DNA from: JAOUEA01 sp039933515
Lineage (GTDB): Bacteria; Actinomycetota; UBA4738; HRBIN12
NCBI GenBank assembly: GCA_039933515.1
Contig: JBDTNY010000129.1
Span: forward strand, 1-64,000
Length of the DNA: 64,000 bases
Reading direction: 5' to 3'
In this document: one piece after another, positions 17,547 to 25,389 of the stretch
How positions within the stretch are numbered: position 1 is the first letter of the stretch
How the letters are laid out: each line of letters opens with the position of its first letter
Made by a program: the position numbers and the translations under genes
The notes under the pieces: model-generated
The model's input: only the letters and a program-made list of their open reading frames with translations
Databases searched by the model: none
Told to the model about the DNA's origin: nothing

Positions 17547-18302
17547 TCAGGGCCGGACCCAGACCTCCCAGTCGGAGATCGGCGCGAACCCCAGGGACTC
17601 GTACATCGAGCGCGCCATCTCGGACGGGTGGAGCCATGCGAGGTCCGCGCCGGGGAAGGCTCGTGCCGCGCGCAACGTGAGCGCCGCCCCGATACCCGAA
17701 CGCCGGGCCTCCGGCACGACGGCCACGCCCATCACGCTCACGGCCCCCCGGACCAGGTAGCCGGTCGAGATGCCGACCGGCTCGTCGCCGCGCCACGCGA
17801 GGAACGCCTGCACACCCTCGACGCCGCGCGCCCCGGCTCCGTAGACGGCCTTGCCGACCTCGGGGTCGTCCTCGAACGACGCGACGCCCACGGCAACCAG
17901 GCCCTCGACGTCGGCATCGGTGATCACCGGCCGGATCTCGACGCCCGGAGGCGTCTGGGCGTCGGCGAGATCGTGCAGGTCGCATGCCATCGCCGGACGC
18001 GTGAGCTTGATCGAGAGGCCGAGGCTCCGCACGGCTCGGTCGACGGCGGCGTGTCGTCCGGCTTGGAGGTGCACGCCGAGCGGGAAGCCGCGACGCACCG
18101 ACTCGCTCTCGACCAGACGGAGCGAACCGACGGCGTCCCTGGGCGCACGCTCGACGATGGCCCCGTTCAACGCGGGATCCGGCTGGTTCGAGAACGCGAG
18201 CACGTATCCGTCCAGCTCCAGGACCTCGGCGCCGACGACACGTTCGCGACGCTTGCGCTCGGCGTCGACGGCTCCTAGCGCGATCCGTTCCGCAACGTCC
18301 AC
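17547..18302 (-). CDS. GNAT acetyltransferase with N-terminal extension
   Basis: This protein of about 251 residues has a degenerate N-terminal half and a GNAT domain in the C-terminal half. The acetyl-CoA site is VMGVAVVPEARRSGIGAALTLRAA, with the R-x-x-G-I-G-A loop, and LAWLHPSEMARSMYESLGF gives motif B. The substrate is unknown. The start is uncertain: I use the GTG at 18302. A TTG at 18335 is in frame, but TTGACG there looks like a -35 element. It faces the HAD phosphatase gene divergently. Confidence 0.8.
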   Translation of the reverse strand: MDVAERIALGAVDAERKRRERVVGAEVLELDGYVLAFSNQPDPALNGAIVERAPRDAVGSLRLVESESVRRGFPLGVHLQAGRHAAVDRAVRSLGLSIKLTRPAMACDLHDLADAQTPPGVEIRPVITDADVEGLVAVGVASFEDDPEVGKAVYGAGARGVEGVQAFLAWRGDEPVGISTGYLVRGAVSVMGVAVVPEARRSGIGAALTLRAARAFPGADLAWLHPSEMARSMYESLGFAPISDWEVWVRP

Positions 18303-18342
18303 AAGGTGAGTGTGACAGGTAGGGGCGGACGTCAAGTGCCTG

Positions 18343-18348
18343 TAGCCT
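18343..18348 (+). promoter_or_regulatory. -10 box TAGCCT for the HAD phosphatase gene
   Basis: TAGCCT predicts transcription start near 18355, 3 nt before the ATG at 18358. Confidence 0.45.
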
Positions 18349-18357
18349 GTGGCCTCG

Positions 18358-19065
18358 ATGCGTCCGGTGGGTGCGGTGCTCGTGGACTTCGACGGAACGG
18401 CGTGTTCTCACGACGTCGCCGCGCACCTGCTGAACGAGTTCGCCGATCCCTCCTGGCGCTCATGGGAAGCGGCGGTCAACCGGGGCGATATCGGGCTCCG
18501 CGAGGCGATCATCGAGGAAAACGCGACGCTGCGGACCGACCGCGAGACCATGCTCGCATTCGCGCTGGCCCATTGCCCGATCGACCCGACGTTCGCGCCG
18601 TTCTGCAGGTGGCTCGAGAGCCTCGACGTGCCTGTCGCCGTGGTCTCCGACGGGTTCGGATTCTACATCGACGCGATCTTGGACGCGGCGGGCCTCGGCC
18701 ACGTCCGGGTTCTCACGAACCAGCAGCGTTGGAGCACCGAGGAGATGCCAGCCGGATTGACGTTCGGTCACCCGCATCCGCAGTGCGTGGGGTGCGGGAC
18801 TTGCAAGATGCGCGCCGTCACGATGTACCGCGAGGCGCACGGACCGGTCGCGTTCGTCGGCGAAGGCCAGACGGATCGATACGCGGCCCTCTATGCCGAC
18901 GTGGTGTTCGCCAAGGACGCGCTCCCCGGCATCTGCGAGAGCGACGGCGTCCCTTATCTCCCCTGGGATCACTTCGGCGACGTGCGGGTTGCGCTGGAAA
19001 CGATCGAGGCCCTGCCCGGTGCCGTCGCACCAGTAGTCTGTCCCGGATGGACGCTCCCCGACTAA
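18358..19065 (+). CDS. HAD-IB family (MtnX/SerB-like) phosphatase
   Basis: The 235-residue protein has HAD motif I VDFDGTA (DxDxT) near residue 11, motif II VVSDGFG in the middle, and motif III/IV in KMRAV and FVGEGQTDRYAA (an acidic loop). It resembles MtnX-like and phosphoserine-phosphatase-like enzymes, which hydrolyse small phosphate monoesters. A Cys cluster (CVGCGTCK) just before the motif III lysine is a hallmark of the MtnX-like group. The substrate is not certain. The 3' end overlaps the following GNAT gene by 19 nt. Confidence 0.82.
   Translation: MRPVGAVLVDFDGTACSHDVAAHLLNEFADPSWRSWEAAVNRGDIGLREAIIEENATLRTDRETMLAFALAHCPIDPTFAPFCRWLESLDVPVAVVSDGFGFYIDAILDAAGLGHVRVLTNQQRWSTEEMPAGLTFGHPHPQCVGCGTCKMRAVTMYREAHGPVAFVGEGQTDRYAALYADVVFAKDALPGICESDGVPYLPWDHFGDVRVALETIEALPGAVAPVVCPGWTLPD
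19034..19039 (+). promoter_or_regulatory. -10 box TAGTCT inside the HAD gene, for the downstream GNAT gene
   Basis: TAGTCT lies within the HAD coding sequence and predicts a start 1 nt before the ATG at 19047, giving a leaderless internal transcript. Confidence 0.5.
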
Positions 19066-19964
19066 CGCCGCCCGAGGGCCTCACCGCGCGCCCCGCGACG
19101 ACGGATGACCTCGACCTGGTCGTCGCACTGGTTCGCGCGTGTGAGGAACACGACTACGGGCGCGCCGAGCTCGACCCCGAGGACCTGGCGGCCGACTGGG
19201 CTCGGCTCGGCACGGACCTCTCGGTGACGAGCGTGGCTGTGTTCGAAGGCGACGCGATGGTGGCCGAGGCCGAAGCGTTCGAGGGCCGCGGCGAAGTGAA
19301 CATCCATCCCGACCACCGTGGACGCGGCATCGGGACGGCCATCCTGCCGTGGCTGCACGAGGTCGCGCGGGCTCAAGGGCCGACGCTGCGCCAGATCGCG
19401 CACGACACCGACACCACCCGTCGAGCCTTCCTCCTGCGTCACGGCTACCGCGAGACGTTCACCTCGTGGATCCTCTCGATCTCGCTCGAGGACGGGATCG
19501 AGGCACCCGTCCTGCCTCCCGGCTTCGCGTTCCGCGACTTCCGTCCCGGCGTGGACGACCGCGAGGCCTATCAGGTGGTCGAGGACGCCTTCGGCGAGTG
19601 GGAGGGGCGCCGGCCGGTCACGTTCGAGGACTGGGCGGGGCTCACGATCGGGCGCGAGTCGTTCGAACCGTCGAACATGCTGCTGGCCGTCGACGAAGGC
19701 ACCGGCGAGATCGTGGGCGTGGTGTTCATGATCGACTACGGGATCGAGGACGGCTGGATCCAGCAAGCGGCGACGAAAGCCACCCACCGCCATCACGGGA
19801 TCGCCCGCGCGCTGCTGCACCGCGCCTTCCAGGCCTACGGTGAACGGGGCAAGCGAGCGGTGGAGCTCAGCACCGACTCACGCACGGGTGCCCTGGGGCT
19901 CTACGAGAAGGTCGGGATGCGGGTCGTCAGCTCCTACACGAACTACGTGAAGGACCTCGGCTAG
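19047..19964 (+). CDS. Tandem-domain GNAT acetyltransferase
   Basis: This 305-residue protein has two GNAT domains. The first has VNIHPDHRGRGIGTAILPWL (about 90-109), a full Q/R-x-x-G-x-G/A acetyl-CoA loop. The second has a shorter TKATHRHHGIARALLHRAF (about 245-263) and ends with ELSTDSRTGALGLYEKVGMRV, the motif B region that packs on CoA. Two-domain members include mycothiol synthase-like enzymes, and this length fits that group (MshD is about 300-315 residues). I see no linked mycothiol gene, so I leave the symbol empty. Confidence 0.85.
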   Translation: MDAPRLTPPEGLTARPATTDDLDLVVALVRACEEHDYGRAELDPEDLAADWARLGTDLSVTSVAVFEGDAMVAEAEAFEGRGEVNIHPDHRGRGIGTAILPWLHEVARAQGPTLRQIAHDTDTTRRAFLLRHGYRETFTSWILSISLEDGIEAPVLPPGFAFRDFRPGVDDREAYQVVEDAFGEWEGRRPVTFEDWAGLTIGRESFEPSNMLLAVDEGTGEIVGVVFMIDYGIEDGWIQQAATKATHRHHGIARALLHRAFQAYGERGKRAVELSTDSRTGALGLYEKVGMRVVSSYTNYVKDLG

Positions 19965-19974
19965 CAGGGCGATC

Positions 19975-20064
19975 TGGCGGTGGCCGAGGGATTCGAACCC
20001 TCGAGAGAGTTGCCCCCCTACACGCTTTCCAGGCGTGTCCCTTCGGCCGCTCGGGCAGGCCACC
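19975..20064 (-). tRNA. tRNA-Ser(GGA)
   Basis: The minus strand folds as a class II tRNA: acceptor arms GGTGGCC (20064-20058) and GGCCACC (19985-19979), a long variable arm, T-loop TTCGAAT and anticodon loop CTGGAAA with anticodon GGA. The discriminator is G (19978) and CCA is encoded (19977-19975). It reads UCC and UCU. Confidence 0.96.
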
Positions 20065-20095
20065 GTCGACGAGTCTAGCGAAGCGGCCGCGGGCC

Positions 20096-20650
20096 TCAGC
20101 CCGCCAGGATCGTGCGGACCTGCGAATCGATGAAGGATGCGTAGATCGTCTGGCCTTCGGTCGACAGGTGGTAGCGGTCGTCGGCGAACCAGTGCGGGTG
20201 CCCGGTCGAGTACGAGTACCAGCGGATCACCCACACGTTGTCGTAGGCGGCCGCGCAGGCGTTCAGGATGTCGTTGTTGGTGTCCTGCCAGTCACGCGGC
20301 ACCTTGTTCGTGACGAGGAAGACCCGCCGGAGCGGGCCCGCGATCGAGACGATCGTGTCGCAGTCGGCAGGATCGATCGGGCCGTTCGTCCCCAGGTGCA
20401 CGATCAGACGTTTCGCGAGTATCCCGTCGGTCTTGAGGCGCTGTACGACCGCCACGCCCTCGGAGAACTGCCGTCCGACCTTCGCGTGCACGTGGATCTC
20501 GTGGGTGTTCAACTCGTCTTTGGCCGAGAGCATGATCGAGTCGCCGACGCCGACCCTGCCTTTGGGGATGGGGCGCGCGGCGGCAGCCGGGAGCTGGAGG
20601 GCGAACGACACGAGGCAAGCGAGCGAAATGACGAGGGTCCGCCGATGCAT
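20096..20650 (-). CDS. Secreted SGNH-fold hydrolase / acyltransferase-like protein
   Basis: The 184-residue protein has a signal peptide (1 to about 25, ending PAAAA). SGNH blocks follow: GVGDSIM (about 34-40, nucleophile Ser), HLGTNG (block III) and DDRYHLSTEG, with the block V Asp/His pair. It matches the stand-alone form of the extracellular SGNH domain attached to many acyltransferase-3 (OatA-like) cell-wall O-acetyltransferases. It may add or remove acyl groups on surface polysaccharide, which is inference. No membrane acyltransferase gene is adjacent. Confidence 0.82.
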   Translation of the reverse strand: MHRRTLVISLACLVSFALQLPAAAARPIPKGRVGVGDSIMLSAKDELNTHEIHVHAKVGRQFSEGVAVVQRLKTDGILAKRLIVHLGTNGPIDPADCDTIVSIAGPLRRVFLVTNKVPRDWQDTNNDILNACAAAYDNVWVIRWYSYSTGHPHWFADDRYHLSTEGQTIYASFIDSQVRTILAG

Positions 20651-20851
20651 CCGCCAAGGGTCCCACAGACCCTTCAGCGCTCGCGACGCCGGGAGTCGCC
20701 ATCAGCCCTTCCGCCGGCTGCGGAGATGCGCTAGAAAGGACGGGCTGCCCGCCGCCAGGGACCGGCGATGACCACTCCGGCCCCGCCGGTCGCCCATTGC
20801 AGGGCGATCGGTCGAGTGGCGCCGGACATCCGGCGCAGGAAGGAGGCAGCG

Positions 20852-21226
20852 ATGCCGCGCATGTCGAAGTCCGAAGCCCCGGACAAGCTTGAGGTCGAGG
20901 GCTACGAAGGGGCATTCGGGACGCTCGGCCCCGACTACACCGTGGGGTTCGAGCGGTACACGGCAGACGCCGATCTGCGTGACCTCTTCAAGGGTCTGCC
21001 CGACGACCGGTGCCAGTGCGCACACTGGGGTTACGTGATGTCGGGCAAGGTGACGTTCCACACAGCCGATGGTGACGAGACCTACTCGGCGGGCGACGCG
21101 TACTACATCGGGCCTGGCCACACGCCCGAACTGTTCGCCGGCACCGAGGTCGTGGAATTCTCTCCCACCGAGGAGCTCGCGAGGACCGTCGAGGCCGTCG
21201 AGAGGAACATGGCTGCGATGGGCTGA
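20852..21226 (+). CDS. Cupin-domain protein
   Basis: This 124-residue single-domain cupin has motif 1 in CQCAHWGYVMSGKVTFHTADG (about 55-75) and motif 2 in GDAYYIGPGHTPELF (about 83-97). The two histidines and an acidic residue are compatible with a metal site. The fold serves as an enzyme or sensor, and no substrate can be assigned. The ATG at 20852 has an AAGGAGG Shine-Dalgarno sequence (20840-20846), so the in-frame ATG at 20768 is not the likely start. Confidence 0.85.
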   Translation: MPRMSKSEAPDKLEVEGYEGAFGTLGPDYTVGFERYTADADLRDLFKGLPDDRCQCAHWGYVMSGKVTFHTADGDETYSAGDAYYIGPGHTPELFAGTEVVEFSPTEELARTVEAVERNMAAMG

Positions 21227-21258
21227 GCCCGGAGTGCGGGCGCCACGTTCGACGGGGA

Positions 21259-21303
21259 CCCCGAGAGGCGAGCGCGGGGGTGACCCGCACCCGCCTCTCG
21301 GGG
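21259..21303. terminator. Strong nested stem-loop between cupin and tRNA-Ser genes
   Basis: A perfect 12-bp outer stem (21259-21270 with 21292-21303, CCCCGAGAGGCG) encloses a smaller GCGGG/CCCGC hairpin. It lies between the convergent cupin gene and tRNA-Ser(CGA). No T-run follows, so it may be a bidirectional or Rho-assisted terminator, or an RNA-stabilising 3' structure. Confidence 0.65.
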
Positions 21304-21314
21304 GCTCCTCGGGG

Positions 21315-21404
21315 CGGAGGCGGCAGGATTTGAACCTGCGAGAGACGGATTAGGCCCCTAACCGCTTTCGAGGCGGTCCCATTCGGCCGCTCTGGCACGC
21401 CTCC
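21315..21404 (-). tRNA. tRNA-Ser(CGA)
   Basis: This is a class II tRNA on the minus strand with acceptor arms GGAGGCG (21404-21398) and CGCCTCC (21322-21316), a long variable arm, TTTGAACC-type T-loop complement and anticodon loop with CGA. The discriminator is G. CCA is not encoded. It reads UCG. Confidence 0.95.
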
Positions 21405-21464
21405 GTCGACGAGTCTAGCGGGCGAGGTCCCCGGCCCCAAGGTGCCGCGTGGCCGCGGCGCCGG

Positions 21465-21920
21465 TCACCGACGATCGCGGAAGAACGACCGGAGCAGGTG
21501 CCCGCACTCGTCGCCGAGCACGCCGCCCGAGAGCTCGGTCCGGTGGTTCAGCCGCTCGTCCTGTAGGAGGTTCCCGAGGGAGCCGGCGAACCCAGCCTTC
21601 TGGTCGGTGGCGCCGAACACGACGCGGTCCACGCGCGCGAGGACGATCGCGCCGGCGCACATGGCACACGGCTCGAGCGTCACGTAGAGGACGCATCCCT
21701 CGAGGTGCCAGGTGCCGGTCGCCGCGGCGGCGTCGCGGAGGGCGAGCACCTCGGCGTGGGCGGTGGGGTCATGGTGGCGTTCCCGACCGTTCCCGGCAGT
21801 GGCCACGATCTCTTCGCCGCGCGCGATCACACACCCGACGGGCACGTCGTCCCACTCGAGGCACCGGCGGGCCTCGTCGAGCGCGAGCGCCATGAACCGT
21901 TCGTCCGCGGTCTGGTCCAT
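21465..21920 (-). CDS. tadA: tRNA-specific adenosine deaminase
   Basis: TadA converts A34 to inosine in tRNA-Arg(ACG), letting one tRNA read CGU, CGC and CGA. The 151 residues contain the zinc and proton-shuttle motif HAE (H55, E57) and the second motif PCAMC (C85, C88), with the usual TadA length and an FFRDRR basic tail. Its substrate tRNA-Arg(ACG) is encoded at 52 kb. The ATG directly follows the TAG of the upstream metallopeptidase gene, so the two are probably cotranscribed. Confidence 0.95.
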   Translation of the reverse strand: MDQTADERFMALALDEARRCLEWDDVPVGCVIARGEEIVATAGNGRERHHDPTAHAEVLALRDAAAATGTWHLEGCVLYVTLEPCAMCAGAIVLARVDRVVFGATDQKAGFAGSLGNLLQDERLNHRTELSGGVLGDECGHLLRSFFRDRR

Positions 21921-22268
21921 CTAGTAGGCGTCGATCTCGAGCAAGCGCTCGTCGCTGATCCCGAAGTGGTGCGCGAGCTCGTGCGCGACCGTGTGCGAGA
22001 CGACCTGCTGGATCCGATCCTCGTTGAACGCACCCTCACGCTCGATCGGATGCTTGAAGAGCGTGATCCGGTCGGGCATCACGTTCGTGTAGTTGGAGGC
22101 GCGACGCAGGAGTGGGACCCCCTCGTAGAGGCCCAGGAGGTGCTGACCGGGCGGCGGTTCGTCTTCGACGAAGAGCTCGACGTTGTCGAGGCGCTCGTGC
22201 ACCCACTCGGGCAGCGCGTCGACGGCATGGGTAACCATCTCCTCGAAGCGCTCTGGGCTGAGCCACAT
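21921..22268 (-). CDS. Small zincin-like metallopeptidase family protein
   Basis: This 115-residue protein is of the actinobacterial minimal zincin type (DUF1025-like). The HExxH motif is HELAHH (H96, E97, H100) followed by FGISDERLLEID, whose acidic residue is the likely third zinc ligand. Members of this size usually have no signal peptide, and none is seen here. Their peptidase activity and substrate are not established. It precedes tadA with no gap. Confidence 0.88.
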   Translation of the reverse strand: MWLSPERFEEMVTHAVDALPEWVHERLDNVELFVEDEPPPGQHLLGLYEGVPLLRRASNYTNVMPDRITLFKHPIEREGAFNEDRIQQVVSHTVAHELAHHFGISDERLLEIDAY

Positions 22269-22374
22269 GCCAGGGAGCGTACCCCCGGTTCGCGCGATGC
22301 CTATCCGAGGGCGAGACTCTCACGCAGACGTGAACCGTTCCGTGGTCGAGCTGCGACAGGGGAGTATGGGCGAC

Positions 22375-22902
22375 ATGCGCGGCCGGGCCACGACGGATCA
22401 GGAACTGATCGTCGCGGTAGGCGAGGCTGACGCCGCCGCGCTCCGGGCGCTCTACGACCGGCACGGCACATGGCTCACGATCCGGCTCGCTCGGCGCTGC
22501 GCCGATCCCGCGACCGTGGAGGAGGTCGTGCAGGACACCTTCCTCGCGGTGTGGCAAGGCGCGGCGAGGTACCGGGGCGAAGGCGAGGTCGCCGCATGGA
22601 TCTGGGGGATCGCGATCAGAAGGCTGATCGACCGGCTTCGGACGCGCCGCCAGACGGCCGAGCTCCCCGGGCGGCCTGACCCCGAGCCGTCGGCCGAGGA
22701 GCTCGTGCTGCTGGGCATCGAGCACGGAGATCTCGCGTCGGCCATGGGCCGACTCTCGCCCGAGCTCCGAGCGGTGATCCAAGCCACCGCCCTGGACGGT
22801 CTCACCACGCGGGAGGCCGCGCACCTCTTGGGGATCCCTCAAGGCACCGTCAAGACCAGGCTCGTGCGAGCCCGGCGCGAACTACGGGGGGCACTTGCAT
22901 GA
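22375..22902 (+). CDS. RNA polymerase ECF-type sigma factor
   Basis: This is a 175-residue ECF sigma factor with region 2 (about 20-85, ALRALYDRHGTWLTIRLARR and TFLAVWQGAARY) and region 4 (about 120-170, TTREAAHLLGIPQGTVKTRLVRARRELR). I chose the second of two in-frame ATGs because GGAG lies 10 nt upstream of it. It overlaps the next gene (ATGA), which encodes a zinc-binding membrane anti-sigma-like protein, and the same operon then carries a complete ABC transporter. Confidence 0.92.
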   Translation: MRGRATTDQELIVAVGEADAAALRALYDRHGTWLTIRLARRCADPATVEEVVQDTFLAVWQGAARYRGEGEVAAWIWGIAIRRLIDRLRTRRQTAELPGRPDPEPSAEELVLLGIEHGDLASAMGRLSPELRAVIQATALDGLTTREAAHLLGIPQGTVKTRLVRARRELRGALA

Positions 22903-23717
22903 GCTGGCACGTCCAAGCACCGACGATCGATGCCTACATCTCCGGCCGGATCGACGCGGCCGCGGCGTTCTCGGTGGAGGCCCACGTCCTCGCCTGTTCG
23001 CAATGCCGAGAGTCGCTCTCAGCTCGTGCCGATCCGGATCGACACGAACGGATCTGGGCGGGTGTTCGCGAGGGGATCGAACGGCCCCGGGAGCGCGCGG
23101 TGGAACGTCTGCTGCGCGCGATCGGCGTCCGGAACGACCTCGCCCGGCTGCTCGCCACCACACCGATGCTCCAGGGCTCGTGGGTGGTCGCCGTGGCCCT
23201 GACCCTCGCCTTCGGGGTGATCGCGTCGCGTGCCGCCGGCGGTGATCCGCTCCCGTTCCTGGCGCTGGCGCCGCTCGTACCGCTCGCCGGGATCGCCGCT
23301 GCGTTCGGGCGTCCCGCCGATCCAGCCTGGGAGCTCGAGCTCTCGACACCGACCGGCGGGTTCACGCTGATGCTGATCAGATCGACGGCGGTGCTCGCCG
23401 TATCGGTGCTCCTCGCCGGCATCGCGGCCATGTTCTTGCCGCATGCGGGATGGGAGGCGGCCGCATGGCTGCTGCCGGCTCTCGGTCTGACGGTCGTCAC
23501 CCTGGCGGCGACGTCGACGAGGCTGTCCACGGTGACCGCGGCGGGCACGGTCAGTTGCGCGTGGCTCGCCCTCGTCGTGGTTACCGATCGGCTCTCGGAT
23601 CGGCCGCTCGCCGCGTTCGGACCCGGCGCGCAACTCGCCTTCGCCGCGATGACCGCGGCGGCCGCCGTGATCTTGCTGGCGCGGCACACGGCGGTCGAAC
23701 GTCCAACTCGGATCTGA
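22899..23717 (+). CDS. Zinc-binding anti-sigma-like polytopic membrane protein
   Basis: The 272-residue protein starts with a ZAS-type anti-sigma domain carrying the H-x3-C-x2-C motif (H29, C33, C36). About six membrane helices follow (roughly 93-110, 117-135, 155-178, 185-205, 210-228, 237-262). ZAS proteins bind and inhibit ECF sigma factors and release them on a signal. The polytopic membrane part could sense the state of the envelope or of the linked transporter (inference). The start overlaps the sigma stop, and the stop is part of the next gene's Shine-Dalgarno region. Confidence 0.85.
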   Translation: MSWHVQAPTIDAYISGRIDAAAAFSVEAHVLACSQCRESLSARADPDRHERIWAGVREGIERPRERAVERLLRAIGVRNDLARLLATTPMLQGSWVVAVALTLAFGVIASRAAGGDPLPFLALAPLVPLAGIAAAFGRPADPAWELELSTPTGGFTLMLIRSTAVLAVSVLLAGIAAMFLPHAGWEAAAWLLPALGLTVVTLAATSTRLSTVTAAGTVSCAWLALVVVTDRLSDRPLAAFGPGAQLAFAAMTAAAAVILLARHTAVERPTRI

Positions 23718-23728
23718 AGGAGGCACGG

Positions 23729-24595
23729 ATGGTGCAGACAACGATCGGCCTGACCGGCGTCGAGAAGCGGTTCGGCGCGGTGCACGCGCTCGACGGCATG
23801 TCGCTCGGCATCGGCCCCGGCGTGACCGGGCTGCTCGGACCGAACGGGGCGGGCAAGACCACGATGATGCGGATCGCCGCCACGGTGCTCGCGCCCGACC
23901 GCGGCACCGTCCGGCTGCTCGACCGCGATCCGACCGACGCCGAGGATCGGGTGGAGATCCGCCGGCGACTCGGCTACCTGCCGCAAGAGCCCGGCTTCTA
24001 CCAGCGGTTCACGGCGTTCGAGTTCGTGGACTACGTCGCGATCCTGAAGGAGATGTCGGATCGCCGGTCACGCCACGAGGAGGTCCGGCGGGTGCTCGAT
24101 CTCGCGGGCCTCGGGGATGTCGCCAGCCGCCAGGTCAAGGCGCTCTCGGGCGGGATGCGCCGGCGTCTCGCGTTCGCGCAGGCGCTCCTCCGCGATCCCG
24201 AGCTGCTCCTGCTCGACGAACCCACCGCGGGGCTCGATCCCGAGCAGCGCCTCCGTTTCCGCGAGCTCGTCTCTAACCTCCCGCACCGACCGACGGTGGT
24301 GCTCTCGACCCACGCGACCGAGGACATCACGGCGCTCTGCGAACGGGTGATCGTGATCGCCGGGGGTGTCGTGCGGTTCGACGGCACGCCCGAGGCGCTC
24401 GCCGCCACCGCGAACGGGAGAGTGTGGATCGCGCATGCGGCCGACCGGCGCGCAGCTCTCTCATGGCGGATGGGCGACGGCCGCCATCGGCATATCGGGG
24501 ACCCGCCAGCAGATGCCGAGACGGCGACGGCGACGATCGACGACGCCTACCTGCTCATGGTGGGCGAAGTGCGCGGGCAGGAGGTCGCCGCATGA
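23729..24595 (+). CDS. ABC transporter ATP-binding protein
   Basis: This 288-residue nucleotide-binding domain has Walker A GPNGAGKTT (about 40-48), signature LSGGMRRR (about 140), Walker B LLLLDEPTAGLDP and an H-loop STHATED. The type matches the exporters or signalling ABCs paired with ABC-2 permeases. The C-terminal about 60 residues after the ATPase core are a regulatory extension. The Shine-Dalgarno sequence AAGGAGG starts on the last base of the preceding stop, and the gene overlaps its own permease gene by ATGA. Confidence 0.93.
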   Translation: MVQTTIGLTGVEKRFGAVHALDGMSLGIGPGVTGLLGPNGAGKTTMMRIAATVLAPDRGTVRLLDRDPTDAEDRVEIRRRLGYLPQEPGFYQRFTAFEFVDYVAILKEMSDRRSRHEEVRRVLDLAGLGDVASRQVKALSGGMRRRLAFAQALLRDPELLLLDEPTAGLDPEQRLRFRELVSNLPHRPTVVLSTHATEDITALCERVIVIAGGVVRFDGTPEALAATANGRVWIAHAADRRAALSWRMGDGRHRHIGDPPADAETATATIDDAYLLMVGEVRGQEVAA

Positions 24596-25389
24596 GCACC
24601 GTGGCCGACGTACCTCGGGGATCGGTCGTTCCCGCGCTTTCCCGCGCCGAAGGATGGCAACTGGTGTCGCATCCGATCTTGCTGACCGGGCTGGTGTTCG
24701 CGCTGCTGGGGTGCGCCTCGTTCGTGCGGGCCTTCGTCGCGGGAACGGCAGTCTCCTGGGACGAGGATGGTTGGATGGCGTCGGTCGGGGTGCTCATGCT
24801 CGGCATTTTCACGATGGTGGCCACGAACCACTCGGCGCTCCGCGACCGTCGCGAGCACACGGTTGAACAGCACGCGATGCTTCCCGTGCTGCCGCCGGCC
24901 AGAACTTCGGGACTCCTCGCCGCCACACTGTGGCCCGCCGGTATCGCCGCCGTGCTCGTGGTTGCGCTCGCGGCGCTCGGTGCGGCGAAGGGTCTGGCGC
25001 CCGACAGCGTCGAACTCATCCACCTCGCCGAGCGCGTCGTGTCGATCCTGTTGCTCGGCGCTATCGGCATCGCGTTGGCAGCGTGGGCGCCGAGCCCGTT
25101 CGTCGCGCCGGTCGTGGCGTGGTTCATCTTCTTCATGACCCCGGGCGAAGCACCGGCCGCGTGGCACAGCCTCGTGCCGTGGGAAACGATGAACTCCACC
25201 GGGCTCGCGACGTGGCACCTGATGTACCTCGCCGGCCTCACGGCGGCGTTCGCCGTGCTCGCCCTCGCGAGGACGAGCCGGCCGCGGGCCCTCATCGTTC
25301 CGGCGATCGCCTCGATGACCCTGATAGCGGTGTCCGGCGTCGCGCTCTTCGACGGGGCATGTCCATCGGTGGGTCGATGTCTGTTCTGA
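24592..25389 (+). CDS. ABC-type membrane permease subunit
   Basis: The 265-residue polytopic protein has about six hydrophobic helices, starting with ILLTGLVFALLGCASFVRAF (about 25-44) and ending at ALIVPAIASMTLIAVSGVAL. It overlaps the ATPase gene by 4 nt and matches ABC-2-type membrane subunits in size, though no diagnostic motif is visible. With the next gene it forms a heteromeric permease. The substrate is unknown. Confidence 0.8.
   Translation: MSTVADVPRGSVVPALSRAEGWQLVSHPILLTGLVFALLGCASFVRAFVAGTAVSWDEDGWMASVGVLMLGIFTMVATNHSALRDRREHTVEQHAMLPVLPPARTSGLLAATLWPAGIAAVLVVALAALGAAKGLAPDSVELIHLAERVVSILLLGAIGIALAAWAPSPFVAPVVAWFIFFMTPGEAPAAWHSLVPWETMNSTGLATWHLMYLAGLTAAFAVLALARTSRPRALIVPAIASMTLIAVSGVALFDGACPSVGRCLF

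Noticed and set aside
18302..18335. TTG start at 18335 for the GNAT gene
   Set aside because: TTGACG there looks like a -35 element and the GTG at 18302 leaves a normal N-terminus, though the choice is not certain.
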